A DNA stretch of 64,000 bases, from positions 828,332 through 892,331 of the forward strand of contig UESW01004380.1 in assembly GCA_900491605.1 (NCBI GenBank). Reading direction: 5' to 3'. Position numbers and translations under genes: made by a program. Under the pieces are notes generated by a model. It did no database searches, was not told the DNA's origin, and worked only from the letters and a program-made list of their open reading frames with translations. The DNA comes from Calamus simplicifolius (taxonomy: Eukaryota; Streptophyta; Magnoliopsida; Arecales; Arecaceae). Positions 1 to 10,740 of the stretch are shown here, in pieces. Numbering within the stretch: position 1 is the stretch's first letter; the number at the start of each line of letters is the position of its first letter.

Positions 1-762
1 CTTAATTGATTAGATCAATTAAGGTTAATCAGGATGGTAGCAATTGATTTGGTCACATAATTAGGATTCCTAAATTAGATAGTGATCAGGATCCTAATTT
101 GATTAGGAGTCCCAATCATAAGATTAGATCTTATAAAATTTAGGTTAATTATAATTAATCTAAATTCACATATAGGATATGTAACTTAGCATGATACAAA
201 TGTTGTACATGCATGATGGGACCTAGATGCGCTAAATCCCTCCATGAATATTAAGTCATTAGCCTTCCATTGTTCACATGATACAAAATCATTAGGTCAT
301 GAGATTTGTTGTGCCAAAGCCAAGGTCGAGTGTACCTATGAGGAGTTGATTGGGGAATAATGGGTTGACTTAACTAGATTAGTTGGCATAATTGGCCAAA
401 GTCAGGGTTAGTCTAATCTAGAGGCAAAGTTTAGGGTGATCACATGCGGATGTGATTGACAAGGAAATGTCCCCTAAATGATCTAGGAGTCACATTTGAT
501 GTGATTAATAAAAATATACCTAAATTGGCTTACTAAGATTTGTTGTACCAAATCCAAGGTCAAGGTAAGTCAATTTGAGGGTTCTAGCCCACTAAAAAAT
601 TATTTGATAATTTTTTGAGATTAATAGAGAGGGCTATTAAGCTCAATAAAATAGTGGGAGTAATTGATTTAATTAAAAATTTTAAAATTATTATATTAAA
701 TCAATAATTTGCATTCATAATAATTGATTCGTTCTATTTTCTATACAGTTGTAAGAGACACC
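1..762 (+). other. Untranslated leader of copia A1
   Basis: AT-rich sequence between the LTR and gag, aligning by eye with 20338-21099 of copy 2. No conserved ORF is seen. It contains repeated phrases such as gagtgtacctatgaggagtt that are shared by the two copies, so it is element sequence and not host DNA. Confidence 0.75.
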
Positions 763-3700
763 ATGAGTGTGAACATTAACCTTAGTGGTAACCTAGAGTC
801 TAACAAGCTGACCGGATCCAATTTTCCTGATTGGCTAAAGAATGTAGCCAAGGAAAAATATCACTTCTGTGGCAAGGAACGGTACTGGAAGCGTAACTGC
901 AGGGTTTATCGGGCCAGCCTAAAAGATAAGAAGCATAGGGATGCTTCTACATCATGTACGTATATAATTGAGATGTTTTCTTCTATTACTTTTTATTCTA
1001 CTTGGGTATTGGATACCGGTTATGGGTCTCATATTTGTATTAATATGGAGATGATAAGAAATAGTAGAAGATTGGGGCAAGATGAAGTGATCCTATGAAT
1101 GGGAAATGGAGCAAAGGTTGCTGCATTAGTCGTAGGAATTTGTTCTTTATCTTTGCCCACAAGGCTTGTAATTGAACTTAGTAATTGTTACTATGTTCCG
1201 AACATAACAAAGAATATTATATCCGTTTCATGTTTAGTAATGAATGGGTATTCATTTGAAATTAGAAATAAAGGTATTTCTATTTTTCAAAATGAAATGT
1301 TCTTTGGTTCTGCTGAATTGTTCAATGAAATTTATGTTCTTAATCTTCAAACCTCTATTCTCAATATTGAATCAAAAAAATTAAAATTAAATAATTCTAG
1401 GGACTCATACTTATGGCATTGTCGTCTAGGCCATGTAAATAAAAAGCGTTTAACCAAGTTACATAATGATAGATACTTGGGCTCATTCGATTAGGAATCG
1501 TTTGAGGAATGTGAATCATGCTTACTTGGCAAGATGACCAAGTCACCTTTTACTGGAAAAGGTGAGCGAGCAACTGAATGTTTGGGTTTAGTACATTCGG
1601 ATGTATGTGGACCCATCAACATTCAAGCCATAGAAGGTTTTTCTTATTTCATCACGTTTATAGACGACCATAGTAGATATGGTTATGTGTATCTGATGAA
1701 GCACAAATCTGAAGCCTTTGAAAAGTTCAAAGAATTCAGATGTGAAGTAGAAAAACAAACTGGCAAAAGTATTAAGATACTTCGATCAGATCAAGGTGGT
1801 GAATACTTGAGCCATTAGTTCATAGATTATTTGAAGGAGAATGGGATTCTCCCTCAATGGACTCTTCCTGGTATACTACAGCACAATGGTGTGTCAGAAA
1901 GGAGAAATCGTACACTATTAGATATGGTACGTTCGATGATGAGCCTTGCAAATCTCCTAAAAATGTTTTGGGGTTATGCGCTAGATACTGCCGAATATAC
2001 CCTAAACCGAGTTTCATCTAAATCGGTCAACTCCACTCCATATGAGATATGGTGTGGAAAGAAATCATCCCTTAATCATTAAGGGTTTGGGGCTGTTTCG
2101 CTTATGTGAAAGCGTAATGAATCAGATAAGCTTGAAGCTAGATCTGATAAATGCAATTTTATGGGATCCAAAAAACAAAAGGATATTACTTCTACCATCC
2201 TCTCAAGCAAAAGGTGTTTGTCTCAAGAAATGCTTCATTTTTAAAAAATGAGATAATTTCAAAGGAGTGGGAATAAGATTGAACTTAGTGAAGCTCAAGA
2301 ACCACAAACTGATAAAGATCGATTAGATAGAATGGAGCACATGCCGAATGTAGTGGGAGTTGAGCTGTAGACTCAACCCACATTTATGCAGCCGTTGCAT
2401 GAGTCTCTATCAGGAGAGGTAAAGCAACATGTAGCTCAAGTATACACTAGTTACATAGATCTAGTAGGACGGTTCACATCCCTAAGAGATATGCATTTCT
2501 TATAAAGGATGATGAGCCTACCAACTACAAGGAGGCAATGTCTGACATTAACTCCAAGAGATGGCTTGAGGCCATGAAATCTGAAATGGATTCCATGTAT
2601 GACAATCAGGTAAGGACCTTTGGTTGATCCACCTGAAAGGGTAAAACCCATTGGGTGCAAATGGGTTTTCAAGAAGAAGACCGACATGGATGGTAATGTG
2701 ATTACCTATAAGGCAAGGCTAGCTGCAAAAGGTTAGAAGCAAAGACAAGGTGTTGACTTTGATGAAACCTTTTCACCTATAGCCATGCATAAGTCCTTAA
2801 GGATTTTGCTTGCAATAGCAACATATTTTGACTATGAGATCTGGCATATGGATATCAAGACCGCCTTCCTATATGAAAATTTAGAGGAGGATGTGTATAT
2901 GATACAACCAGAGGGTTTTGAATCCATAAATCCTAAGAAAGTGTGCAAGCTACAAAGGTCTATTTATGGACTTAAGCAAGCCTTTAGAAGTTGGAACATC
3001 CGATTTGATGTGACAATCAAAGAGTTTGATTTCATCAAAAATGAGGATGATCCATGTGTGTATAAGAGGTTAGTGGGAGTGATATTATTTTCTTAATATT
3101 ATATGTGGATGACATATTATTAATAGGAAACAATGTATCCTTCCTTAAAGAAGTGAATGATTGGTTGTCCAAATTCTCCATGAAGGAATTAGGAGAAGCA
3201 GCCTATATACTAAGCATAAGATCTATAGAGATAGATCTAAAAGGTTGCTTGGATTGACTCAATCTACGTACATAGATACGTGCTAAAGCAGTTTAGCATG
3301 GAGGAATCCAAAAGGGATTCCTGCTGTATCGCATGGGGTACATCTCTCCAAGGATATGAGTTCTAAGGCCTAAGAAGAAGAGAGAGCATGGATAGGATAC
3401 CATACGCATTAGCAATTGGATCCATTATGTACGTGATGCTATGTACAAGGCTTGATGTTTCTTATGCTTTGAATATCACTAGTAGATATCAAGAAAACCC
3501 TAGTGAAAAACATTGAATGGCGTCAAGAATATCCTTAAGTACTTACGAAGACTAAGGATATGTTCTTGGTTTATGGAGGACCCGACCTTATAGTTTGGTG
3601 TTACACGGATTCTAGTTTTCAGTCTGATAGAGATGATTATAAATCATAATTAGGCTATGTGTTCATAGTCAATAATGGTGCAGTCAGTTGAAAAAGTTTC

Positions 3701-4077
3701 AAGCAGGAGACGACCGCCGACTCTACGACTGAAGCCAAGTACATTGCAGCATCAGATGCAGCTAAAGAAGCAGTTTAGATCAAAAAGTTTATCACTGAAC
3801 TTGGAGTGGTTCCAAGCATTGTTAATCCAATATTCTTGTATTGTGATAACAATGGAGCTATTGCGCAAGCCAAGAAGCCAAGGTTTCATCAGAGGTCCAA
3901 ACATGTACTCAAAAGATATCATGTAATTAGAGAAATATTGGTAGAAATGATATAAAAATAGAACGAGTCCCCATGGACGACAATATTGCCGATCCATTCA
4001 CTAAAGTTCTATCGCATCAGAAGCATGATAGTCATGCTGAGTCACTTGGTATTATATACATGAGTGATTGGCTCTGG
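763..4077 (+). pseudogene. gag-pol polyprotein of copia A1, degenerate, gag deleted
   Basis: Reading begins at ATG 763 (MSVNINLSGN) and jumps after FPDWLKN straight to the nucleocapsid knuckle; about 640 bp of gag present in copy 2 is missing. The knuckle is broken: the first Cys and the His of CX2CX4HX4C are both Tyr (YHFCGKERYWKRNC). Protease DTG lies at 1012. Integrase keeps Asp at 1600 and Asp at 1789 (LRSDQGGEY); the Glu region follows at about 1885-1900. RT domain spans about 2590-3280 in several frames, with YVDD near 3100-3115. RNase H runs about 3590-3960. In-frame stops include TGA 1096-1098, TAG at about 1492 and TAG at about 1817. The normal stop TAG is TGG at 4075. Not functional. 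Confidence 0.9.
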
Positions 4078-4078
4078 T

Positions 4079-4091
4079 GCAAGTGGAAGAT
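4079..4091 (+). other. Polypurine tract of copia A1
   Basis: Purine-rich gcaagtggaagat lies directly before the LTR TG, the usual place for the plus-strand primer of copia elements. The same sequence precedes the 3' LTR of copy 2. Confidence 0.75.
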
Positions 4092-6083
4092 TGTTAGTGT
4101 GTGCCCTATATCCAATCGGATTAGATGTTTGTACACATTTCTTTATGAATGCAAATCAAATTTATTGGTTTCTTTATCTATCCGATGTTTTATATATTGA
4201 TATATTTAACTATAGATAAAGTCCAAAAGAATGTGAACTGTGCATATGGAATTTGTAATAGAGATTACAAATTGTGAGATCTAAATTGCACATTATGGTT
4301 CGATTCTTTAAACTTCCCTAGTCGATGTGTAGATGGGATGGACACCATCGAACGCTGTGAGACTAGCACACATTGCATATCTCACCCTTATGATGAGCAG
4401 CTGATTTGCAAGCTGAAGTATGAAGATACTTGGATAGGTGTGTGGATGCTCGTTATTGTAACGATGCATTGGATGACCCGCACAGAGATCCCATATGGAT
4501 ATTCTATATAGTATCGATGGTTGATCTCTAATGACGGTGGTGCGAGTGATCCTTTGACTTGAGATCTTCATTGCATCTCATGTGTGGAATGTCATGCTTT
4601 GACGATATGCAAACGTCGCTCTAGCCACGGATGGCAAATATGGTATCGATTGGGTATGACATGAAGCACATGAAGATGATGTTTGATCAAGACAGGATTC
4701 GTCTCCCTTGATAGAAAGGGTTATATCCCACGGCCACTTGATGGATTAAATTGATTGTTAAATCCTTGCAAGGTTGAGTTGGAATTCAAATGGTTTCGAA
4801 GTTCTAATTCATATGAGTCAATTTTTTCTAGATCAAATAGACAAAGATCAATTACATGGTTGACACATTCCATACCACTGATTGATTTGGGATATGTGAC
4901 GAAGGGATTGAATCATACGTTAACCGTTCATGGACAGGTGTTGATGACCACATCAACAAAACCTTTAACACTTGGATGGTCATGATGCTTTGCTAGAGGC
5001 CGCTCATGATCTATAATCATGGATTCTTTGACTTAATCAAGGAGTTGATTTGGTTAAAGAATTGACTTGGACAAAGTGTTGACAAAGTCATCCTTGGGAT
5101 CAATATTAGGGACATGATTATTACCAATGTGTCAAGGGAACTAATGGATCACATGCATTAAGGAGATTTGGATGAAGTTAAAATGAAAATTAAGTTGGCC
5201 TTAATTCAAATTAGATGACCAATTAATTAGGATTGGGTTTGACTCAATCTTAATGAAGATATAAAATAATGAATATGATTCATCATAGAGAAAGAATTTT
5301 GTTTTCAAGAGAGAAATTTGTACATATGATGAACAAATAATTGGATACCGATATGTGACTTGATCCATGTGATGGATGGCTCTGATTATTCAGGTATGGA
5401 TGTTCAATCTCAGCCATGTGAAGATGGAATCATGCCCATGGGATGAGGCATGATGAATCTCTACGGTTCGATGATGAACACGTACAAATTAGGGCATGTA
5501 GTTATGGGATAACCAACTCCTAATTTTAAAGGCTGAGATTGTGACACTTGGATTAATCTTACCATGAGATGGGAGTTTCTTATCATGAAGATGGAGAAGT
5601 TTCTTACCATGAAGATGGGAGTTTCTTACCATGAAGATGGGTTTCTTACCTTGAAGAGAGGTCTCTTCCTCTTGGAACGTCTCATTTTCAACCTATAAAT
5701 ATAGTTCCTTCCTACCAAGAAAGTAGAGCATGAGAAGAAAAGATTAGACTTTTCTTCAAAGATATCTTCTGTAAGAGGATTCAAGAGGCGCTAGCATCCC
5801 TCTCTCTCTCCCGTGGTGTCATCTTCATACCTTGGAGGTCTTCATCCCTTCTTCTCTGAGTGGATCACCGTTAGAGGCCGGACACTTGGATGGCTAGTGG
5901 CAGGGATTAATCGGCTTCATCCTCATCTACATCGATAAAGGACTCAGTATGAATAAAATTAGATTTTATTTGAGATATAATGAATTTGTTCCTAAGGATC
6001 CTAGGCATCTAGGAATTTTATATTATACCTTCCGCAATGTTTATATGAATTTGATTCATATCTTGTATGCATAATTCCTATCA
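4092..6083 (+). repeat. 3' LTR of copia A1
   Basis: Starts TGTTAGTG and ends CTATCA, and aligns along its length with the two LTRs of the complete copy (17637-19559, 25084-27031). About 1.99 kb. It contains the family's TATA box and a short minisatellite around 5560-5655. Confidence 0.92.
5693..5702 (+). promoter_or_regulatory. TATA box in LTR of copia A1
   Basis: ctataaatat about 380 bp before the LTR end, conserved in all three family A LTRs (19171, 26653). Likely core promoter for element RNA; the position fits a U3/R boundary. Transcription start is not shown by sequence alone. Confidence 0.6.
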
Positions 6084-7320
6084 GATAGATAATTTCTCAG
6101 GAAAGCAGTGGATCTACTTCATGAAGAAGAAATCAGAGGTCTTCACCAAGTTCAGAATCTGGAAGGCTGAGGTGGAAAAGGAGCAGGATAGGAGTGTGAA
6201 GTGTCTGAGGTCAAACAATGATGGGGAATACACTAGTAGGGAGATTTAGATATTTTGTGAGGAGTAGGGTATCAAAAGGCAGTTCTCAGTGATGAAAACT
6301 CCTCAATAGAATGGGATGGCTGAGAGGATAAATAGAATACTATTGGAAAAAGCAAGATGCTTAAAGCTGCAGGCAGGGCTTCCAAAGATGTTCTAGGTTG
6401 ATGCATTTGATGCAGCTAGTTACTTGGTCAATCGGTCACTGCACACTAGATTGGATGGAGGCATTCCAAAGAAGATATGGTCTAGAGAAAAGACAAGCCT
6501 GAACCATCTGAGGGTGTTTGGATGCACGACATATGTGCATGTTGGTGTTGGGGAGCAGAGTAAGTTTAATGCTAGGTCAAAGAAGATGGCATTTCTGGAC
6601 TACCCGCATGGAATCAAGGGGTATCAGCTGTGGGACCCCTTGAAGAAGAAGGTTGTCATCAGCAGGATATGACCTTCGATGAGAGCTTGATCCTCCATAG
6701 CAGAGATGGTGTAGATGCACAACAAAGGCTGTAGGAGGTGAAACACGGTAACACTAATCAGATGACCTTCTACACAGCCATGCCATTTGCTAGTGGACTA
6801 GGAAGATTTGAGATTCAGGTGGAGAGGACTGACAGAGGGGTCCGAAAAGCTAGCAAGTGCAGCAAGATGCAGCAGGATGCAGAGGACTCAGAGGATGCAG
6901 TGATATTAGGGATCGCACTGCACAAGTTCAGGAGGAACATGCGACTATCAGTTCGATACGATTTCGAGGATTCGGTGTCATATGCCTTGGTGACAGCGAA
7001 TGGAGACCCTTACACCTATGAGGAGGTTGTGGAGAGCCAGAACAGAGATATAGTCTCTCCACAGGAATGGCTTATGGCAGTTGATCTAGTTGCCACAGAA
7101 AATGGCAAACACATTGGTTGCAAATGGATTTATCAGCGCAAGAGAAAAGGGTTATCGGGAAGGCATTGACTATAGAGAGATGGTGGAAGAAGGTGAAGTG
7201 GAGCTAGTGAAGATACCACCAAGGAGAATCCAGTATCAAGGTTCTTCGATGGGACAGCTTCTCGATGTTGCAGCTGATGGACACGGCGAACATGCTGAGG
7301 TTTTGAAAGCACCAAGATGA
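6084..7320 (+). pseudogene. pol fragment of copia B (integrase and deleted RT/RNase H)
   Basis: Integrase core reads DNFSGKQWIYFMKKKSEVF from about 6087. The second catalytic Asp, normally in LRSDNGGEY, is Asn at 6214 (LRSNNDGEY). In-frame stops follow at 6247, 6268 and 6307; the integrase C-terminal half reads 6424-6672 (SLNHLRVFGC). The linker to RT (6950-7060, VRYDFEDSVSYAL) and the RT start (IGCKWIYQRKRKG, about 7115-7150) are present, but the reading then passes almost at once to a stretch like the polyprotein C-terminus (EVELVKIPP, about 7195-7225). Most of RT and RNase H, over 1 kb, is deleted. No activity expected. Confidence 0.8.
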
Positions 7321-7324
7321 AGAT

Positions 7325-7944
7325 TGTTAGGCCTGGTGTGGTGCTACCAATGCCTAGGTTTGGCTAACTTGTATTGGGCTGGGTTTGAGTCCAAGGGTTG
7401 AGATTAAATCAAGTCAGGGATGTACACAGGCTTGGGGATTAGTTTATCTCATTGGGTTAGTCCATGAGAGTTTTTGTTGAGTCTGGGCCTGGCCTACTTC
7501 GTGATGTATTTAAACTCTAATTATAAGGTTTGAAGGAATAGAGAACATATTCTTTTCTCCTAGAAATCCCTCTCTTATCATAGGGCGGCAGCCCTCTCTT
7601 CTTCTCCCCTCTCCTCCTCTCAAGAACGACGCCGCACGGCTTCGTGAAACTCCTCCTCCTAGGCACGGCTTTCTCCAAGGGGCGTTGGGACTTCACGTGG
7701 GCTTTCCTAGACCAAAGCCGCTTTGTAGACGTGCGTGAAGAAAACGTAGCTGGAGGCCACGTTCAACTAGAAGCGGACGTCTTCTTTTGGGAAAGGAGGA
7801 TTAATTCATTAATTCCAGACGGAAGCAGGCGGAAGCGAAGGAATTAATTCAAAGTGGAGTAATTAATTCCAGGTGGAAGCGGAGGAATTAATTTCAAGCG
7901 GAAGTAGATAAATTAATTCTAGGATCAAGAAGTTCAAGAACACG
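7325..7944 (+). repeat. Candidate 3' LTR of copia B
   Basis: TGTTAGGCC starts directly after the purine-rich ccaagatgaagat, as expected of an LTR after its polypurine tract. The stretch has TATA-like tatttaaact near 7509 and a CT-rich segment. From about 7797 ggaattaattc-type motifs alternate with ggcggaagc-type motifs. The right end is not defined because an N and a different element follow. No partner LTR is in the window to confirm it. Confidence 0.55.
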
Positions 7945-7945
7945 N
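7945..7945. other. Single ambiguous base (N)
   Basis: The only N in the window. It falls exactly between copia B and the tandem array of Tat element C, where the 3' LTR of C should be, so it may stand for an assembly join and not a true single base. Confidence 0.9.
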
Positions 7946-8839
7946 CTCGGCCCTGCCGAGGTTCGGAGAAATTTTACTTGGCCCTGCCAAGGTTCGGAGA
8001 TTTGTTGCTCGGCCCTGCCGAGGTTCGGAGAAATATTTTACTTGGCCCTGCCAAGGTTCGGAGATTTGTTGCTCGGCCCTGCCGAGGTTCGGAGAAATTT
8101 TACTTGGCCCTGCCAAGGTTCGGAGATTTGTTGCTCGGCCCTGCCGAGGTTCGGAGAAATGTTTTACTTGGCCCTGCCAAGGTTCGGAGATTTGTTGCTC
8201 GGCCCTGCCGAGGTTCGGAGAAATGTTTTACTTGGCCCTGCCAAGGTTCGGAGATTTGTTGCTCGGCCCTGCCGAGGTTCGGAGAAATGTTTTACTTGGC
8301 CCTGCCAAGGTTCGGAGATTTGTTGCTCGGCCCTGCCGAGGTTCGGAGAAATATTTTACTTGGCCCTGCCAAGGTTCGGAGATTTGTTGCTCGGCCCTGC
8401 CGAGGTTCGGAAATGTTTTACTTGGCCCTGCCAAGGTTCGGAGATTTGTTGCTCGGCCCTGCCGAGGTTCGGAGAAATGTTTTACTTGGCCCTGCCAAGG
8501 TTCGGAGATTTGTTGCTCGGCCCTGCCGAGGTTCGGAGAAATGTTTTACTTGGCCCTGCCAAGGTTCGGAGATTTGTTGCTCGGCCCTGCCGAGGTTCGG
8601 AGAAATGTTTTACTTGGCCCTGCCAAGGTTCGGAGATTTGTTGCTCGGCCCTGCCGAGGTTCGGAGAAATGTTTTACTTGGCCCTGCCAAGGTTCGGAGA
8701 TTTGTTGCTCGGCCCTGCCGAGGTTCGGAGAAATGTTTTACTTGGCCCTGCCAAGGTTCGGAGATTTGTTGCTCGGCCCTGCCGAGGTTCGGAGAAATTT
8801 TACTTGGCCCTGCCAAGGTTCGGAGATTTTCCTGTTCAA
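7946..8839 (-). repeat. Tandem array, dimeric ~63-bp unit, in the 3' UTR of Tat C
   Basis: Fourteen copies of a unit made of two related halves of about 31-32 bp: tcggccctgccgaggttcgg plus a spacer, and ttggccctgccaaggttcgg plus a spacer. The halves differ by a few substitutions and by gagaaattttac versus gagatttgttgc. One unit has a short deletion near 8409, and a decayed unit trails at about 8846-8866. Long ORFs across it (about 290-314 codons) are repeat artefacts, because a near-63-bp period keeps frames open. Tandem repeats in the 3' UTR are known for Tat/Ogre elements. Confidence 0.93.
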
Positions 8840-8972
8840 GCAGATAGCTCGGTCGTGCCGAGGATTGATAAGCAGCATCTATTTCCATTTACGATTTATG
8901 GCAATATGGGATATAATCGATTCACATAAGTTGTGGGAAAATAGACAACTGGCGGGGCGTAAAGGACATACC
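8840..8972 (-). other. 3' untranslated region of Tat C next to integrase
   Basis: About 130 bp between the integrase stop and the array. No polypurine tract is recognised in it, so the tract and 3' LTR presumably lay beyond the array and are lost or unassembled. Confidence 0.6.
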
Positions 8973-10010
8973 CTATTGATAGTATTTGCGGAGGTTGTCC
9001 GAGTTCCACGTTCGGGGGACGGATTTCCCTTCGAGGTCCTGCAGCTTGTAGGTTCCTGGCCCAATGACCTCCGTGACTTGGTACGGGCCTTCCCAGTTCG
9101 GCGCCAGCTTTCCTTGCTCCAGCGGTTTGGATACAGAAGCTTTCCGGAGGACAAGGTCGCCAGGTAGGAAAGTCTTCCCCTTAACTCTGGAGGCATGGTA
9201 CCGAGCCACCCTCTGTTGATAGGCGGCCGTCCTGATTCGGGCCTTCTCTCTGACTTCCTCCACCAAGTCGAGGTTGGTGCGGAGTTGCTCGTTGCTGGCT
9301 TCTTCCGAGTAACTCTCCACCCGCAAAGATGGGAGGCCCACTTCCACAGGGATGACGGCCTCCGTACCGAAAGCCATTCGGAATGGGGTCTCGCCCGTTG
9401 GGATTCTCGGAGTGGTGCGATAGGCCCACAAGACATGGTGCAGCTCATCTGCCCACCTGCCTTGGGCTCTAGAGAGGCGAGCTTTGATTCCTTGGAGGAG
9501 AGTCCTGTTGGTTACCTCGGCCGCTCCGTTGGCTTGTGGGTGCCCGACCGAAGTAAGGTGGTGACGAATTCCATGCTCTTCGCAGAATTGGCGGAATTTG
9601 GAATTGTCGAACTGCTTGCCGTTATCGGTGATTATGGTGTGGGGGAGGCCGAACCGGCAGATGATGGACCTCCACACAAAGTCTCTGGCCCGGGCTTCGG
9701 TGATTTGGGCAACTGCTTCCGCTTCAACCCATTTGGTGAAGTAGTCAATGGCGACAAATAAGAATTTTCGCTGTCCCGTCGCCAACGGGAATGGGCCGAG
9801 GATGTCCATCCCCCATTTGGCAAAGGGCCAAGCGGAGGATATGGAAACTAGCTCGGCGGAGGGGAGCCTCTGGATGCTCGAATGCCTCTGGCAGGCGTCA
9901 CAGGCTCGGACTAGATCGTCCGCATCTTTCTGCATGGTCGGCCAATAATAGCCTTGCCGTAGCACTTGTGACACAGGGACCGGCCTCCCAGATGGTTGCC
10001 GCAGATCCCT
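8973..10010 (-). pseudogene. Integrase of Tat C (3' end of pol)
   Basis: Reads from about 10010 down to stop TAG at 8973-8975. The HHCC zinc finger includes HEGICGNH upstream of the frame change and CDACQRH after it. The DDE core shows GMDILGPF, IITDNGKQFD and the Glu in NGAAEVTNRTLL. A GPY/F-type C-terminal segment reads WEGPYQV near the end. A frame change at about 9970 separates it from the aRH frame, so the finger is split between frames. The core itself is open for 333 codons, which suggests fairly recent activity. Joins viral cDNA to host DNA in the family. Confidence 0.9.
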
Positions 10011-10740
10011 TCATGTACCTCCCGTAGAGCGTAGTCCGCCTCGGATGGGCGGAGGCATCTGAGCAGCGGCATGGAGAAAGACCGCTTGTAAAGCTGGCTG
10101 TCGATCAATACATAGTGGGTCGCCTGCAGCTTCAATTTCCTGGCCTCCCTTCGGTCGGACGGGAGCGACCCTTCTTTAAGATAGCTGAGGATAGGGTCGA
10201 ACCAGGATGGTTCGGTCTCGATTTGCATCACCCGGTCAGCTTCCATGATACTCGGCTTCTCCAGAGTCTCCAGATGGAATTTTTGTTCAGCATCCATCGT
10301 CTCCGTGGTTGCCAATCGGGAGAGTAGGTCGGCACGGGCGTTTTCCGATCTAGGAATTTGAATAATTTCAAACTCTGAAAAGTGAGGAAGTAGGCCGCGC
10401 ACCTCTTGGAGATATCGAACCATATTGGGTTCTCGGGCTTCAAACTCCCCTCGCACATGGCCGGCCACCAGCTGAGAGTCGGTGAAGGCGCTAATCTTTT
10501 CCACCTTCAGGTTGCGGGCGATCCGGAGACCGGCTAACAGGGCCTCGTACTCGGCTTCGTTGTTGGAAGCCGGGAAGGAGAATCGGACGCCATATTCGAA
10601 GATCATCCCCTCCGGGCTGGTGAGAACCAAACCCGCACCGGAATGATGGGCGTTGGACGACCCATCGACGTGAAGGAGCCACCGAGCTTCAGGTTTGGTC
10701 CTTCGGGACTTTTTGGGGTAGAGCCGTCTTCCGGGATGGT
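10003..10740 (-). pseudogene. Archaeal-type RNase H (aRH) region of Tat C pol
   Basis: A second RNase H domain downstream of RT-RNase H. Motifs seen in order: LHVDGSSN (Asp), NNEAEYEALLAGL (Glu), AFTDSQLVAGH (Asp), SENARADLLSRLA (Asp), so all four acidic positions are kept. The frame differs from the upstream RT-RNase H ORF, with the shift at about 10720, and from the downstream integrase frame at about 9970. aRH between RNase H and integrase is a hallmark of Tat elements. Its role in the life cycle is not settled; a part in removing the RNA template is presumed. Confidence 0.9.

Larger units (their letters stand above)
1..6083 (+). mobile_element. Copia LTR retrotransposon, family A copy 1 (A1), 5' truncated by window edge
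   Basis: The internal part and 3' LTR of a Ty1/copia element. Its first base matches position 20338 of the complete copy at 17637-27031, so the 5' LTR and about 0.8 kb of leader lie left of the window. Order is leader, collapsed gag, PR, INT, RT, RNase H, polypurine tract, 3' LTR. It is inserted in the integrase region of another copia element, whose reading resumes right after the LTR; the expected 5-bp target duplication would be GATAG (6084-6088), but the left copy is outside the window. Many stops and frameshifts show it is dead. Confidence 0.93.
6084..7944 (+). mobile_element. Copia retrotransposon B, remnant split by A1
   Basis: The right part of an older copia element in which A1 is inserted. 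It runs from the middle of integrase to a candidate 3' LTR starting at 7325. Its left part should lie upstream of the window. Its family is of the TNT1-94-like type by protein resemblance (YFMKKKSEVF, DGEYTSREI). The right end is hidden by the N at 7945. Confidence 0.8.

Noticed and set aside
4308..4571. Minus-strand ORF within the family A LTR (also at 17908)
   Set aside because: Appears in LTR copies only, is broken between copies, and is antisense to the promoter.
7946..8839. CRISPR-like array
   Set aside because: No unique spacers: both halves of the unit are repeated, and the context is a plant retroelement.
7978..9167. Plus-strand ORFs of 289-314 codons
   Set aside because: Translation of the 63-bp array; no start context or domain.
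9195..9761. Plus-strand 188-codon ORF
   Set aside because: Shadow of the Tat integrase on the other strand.
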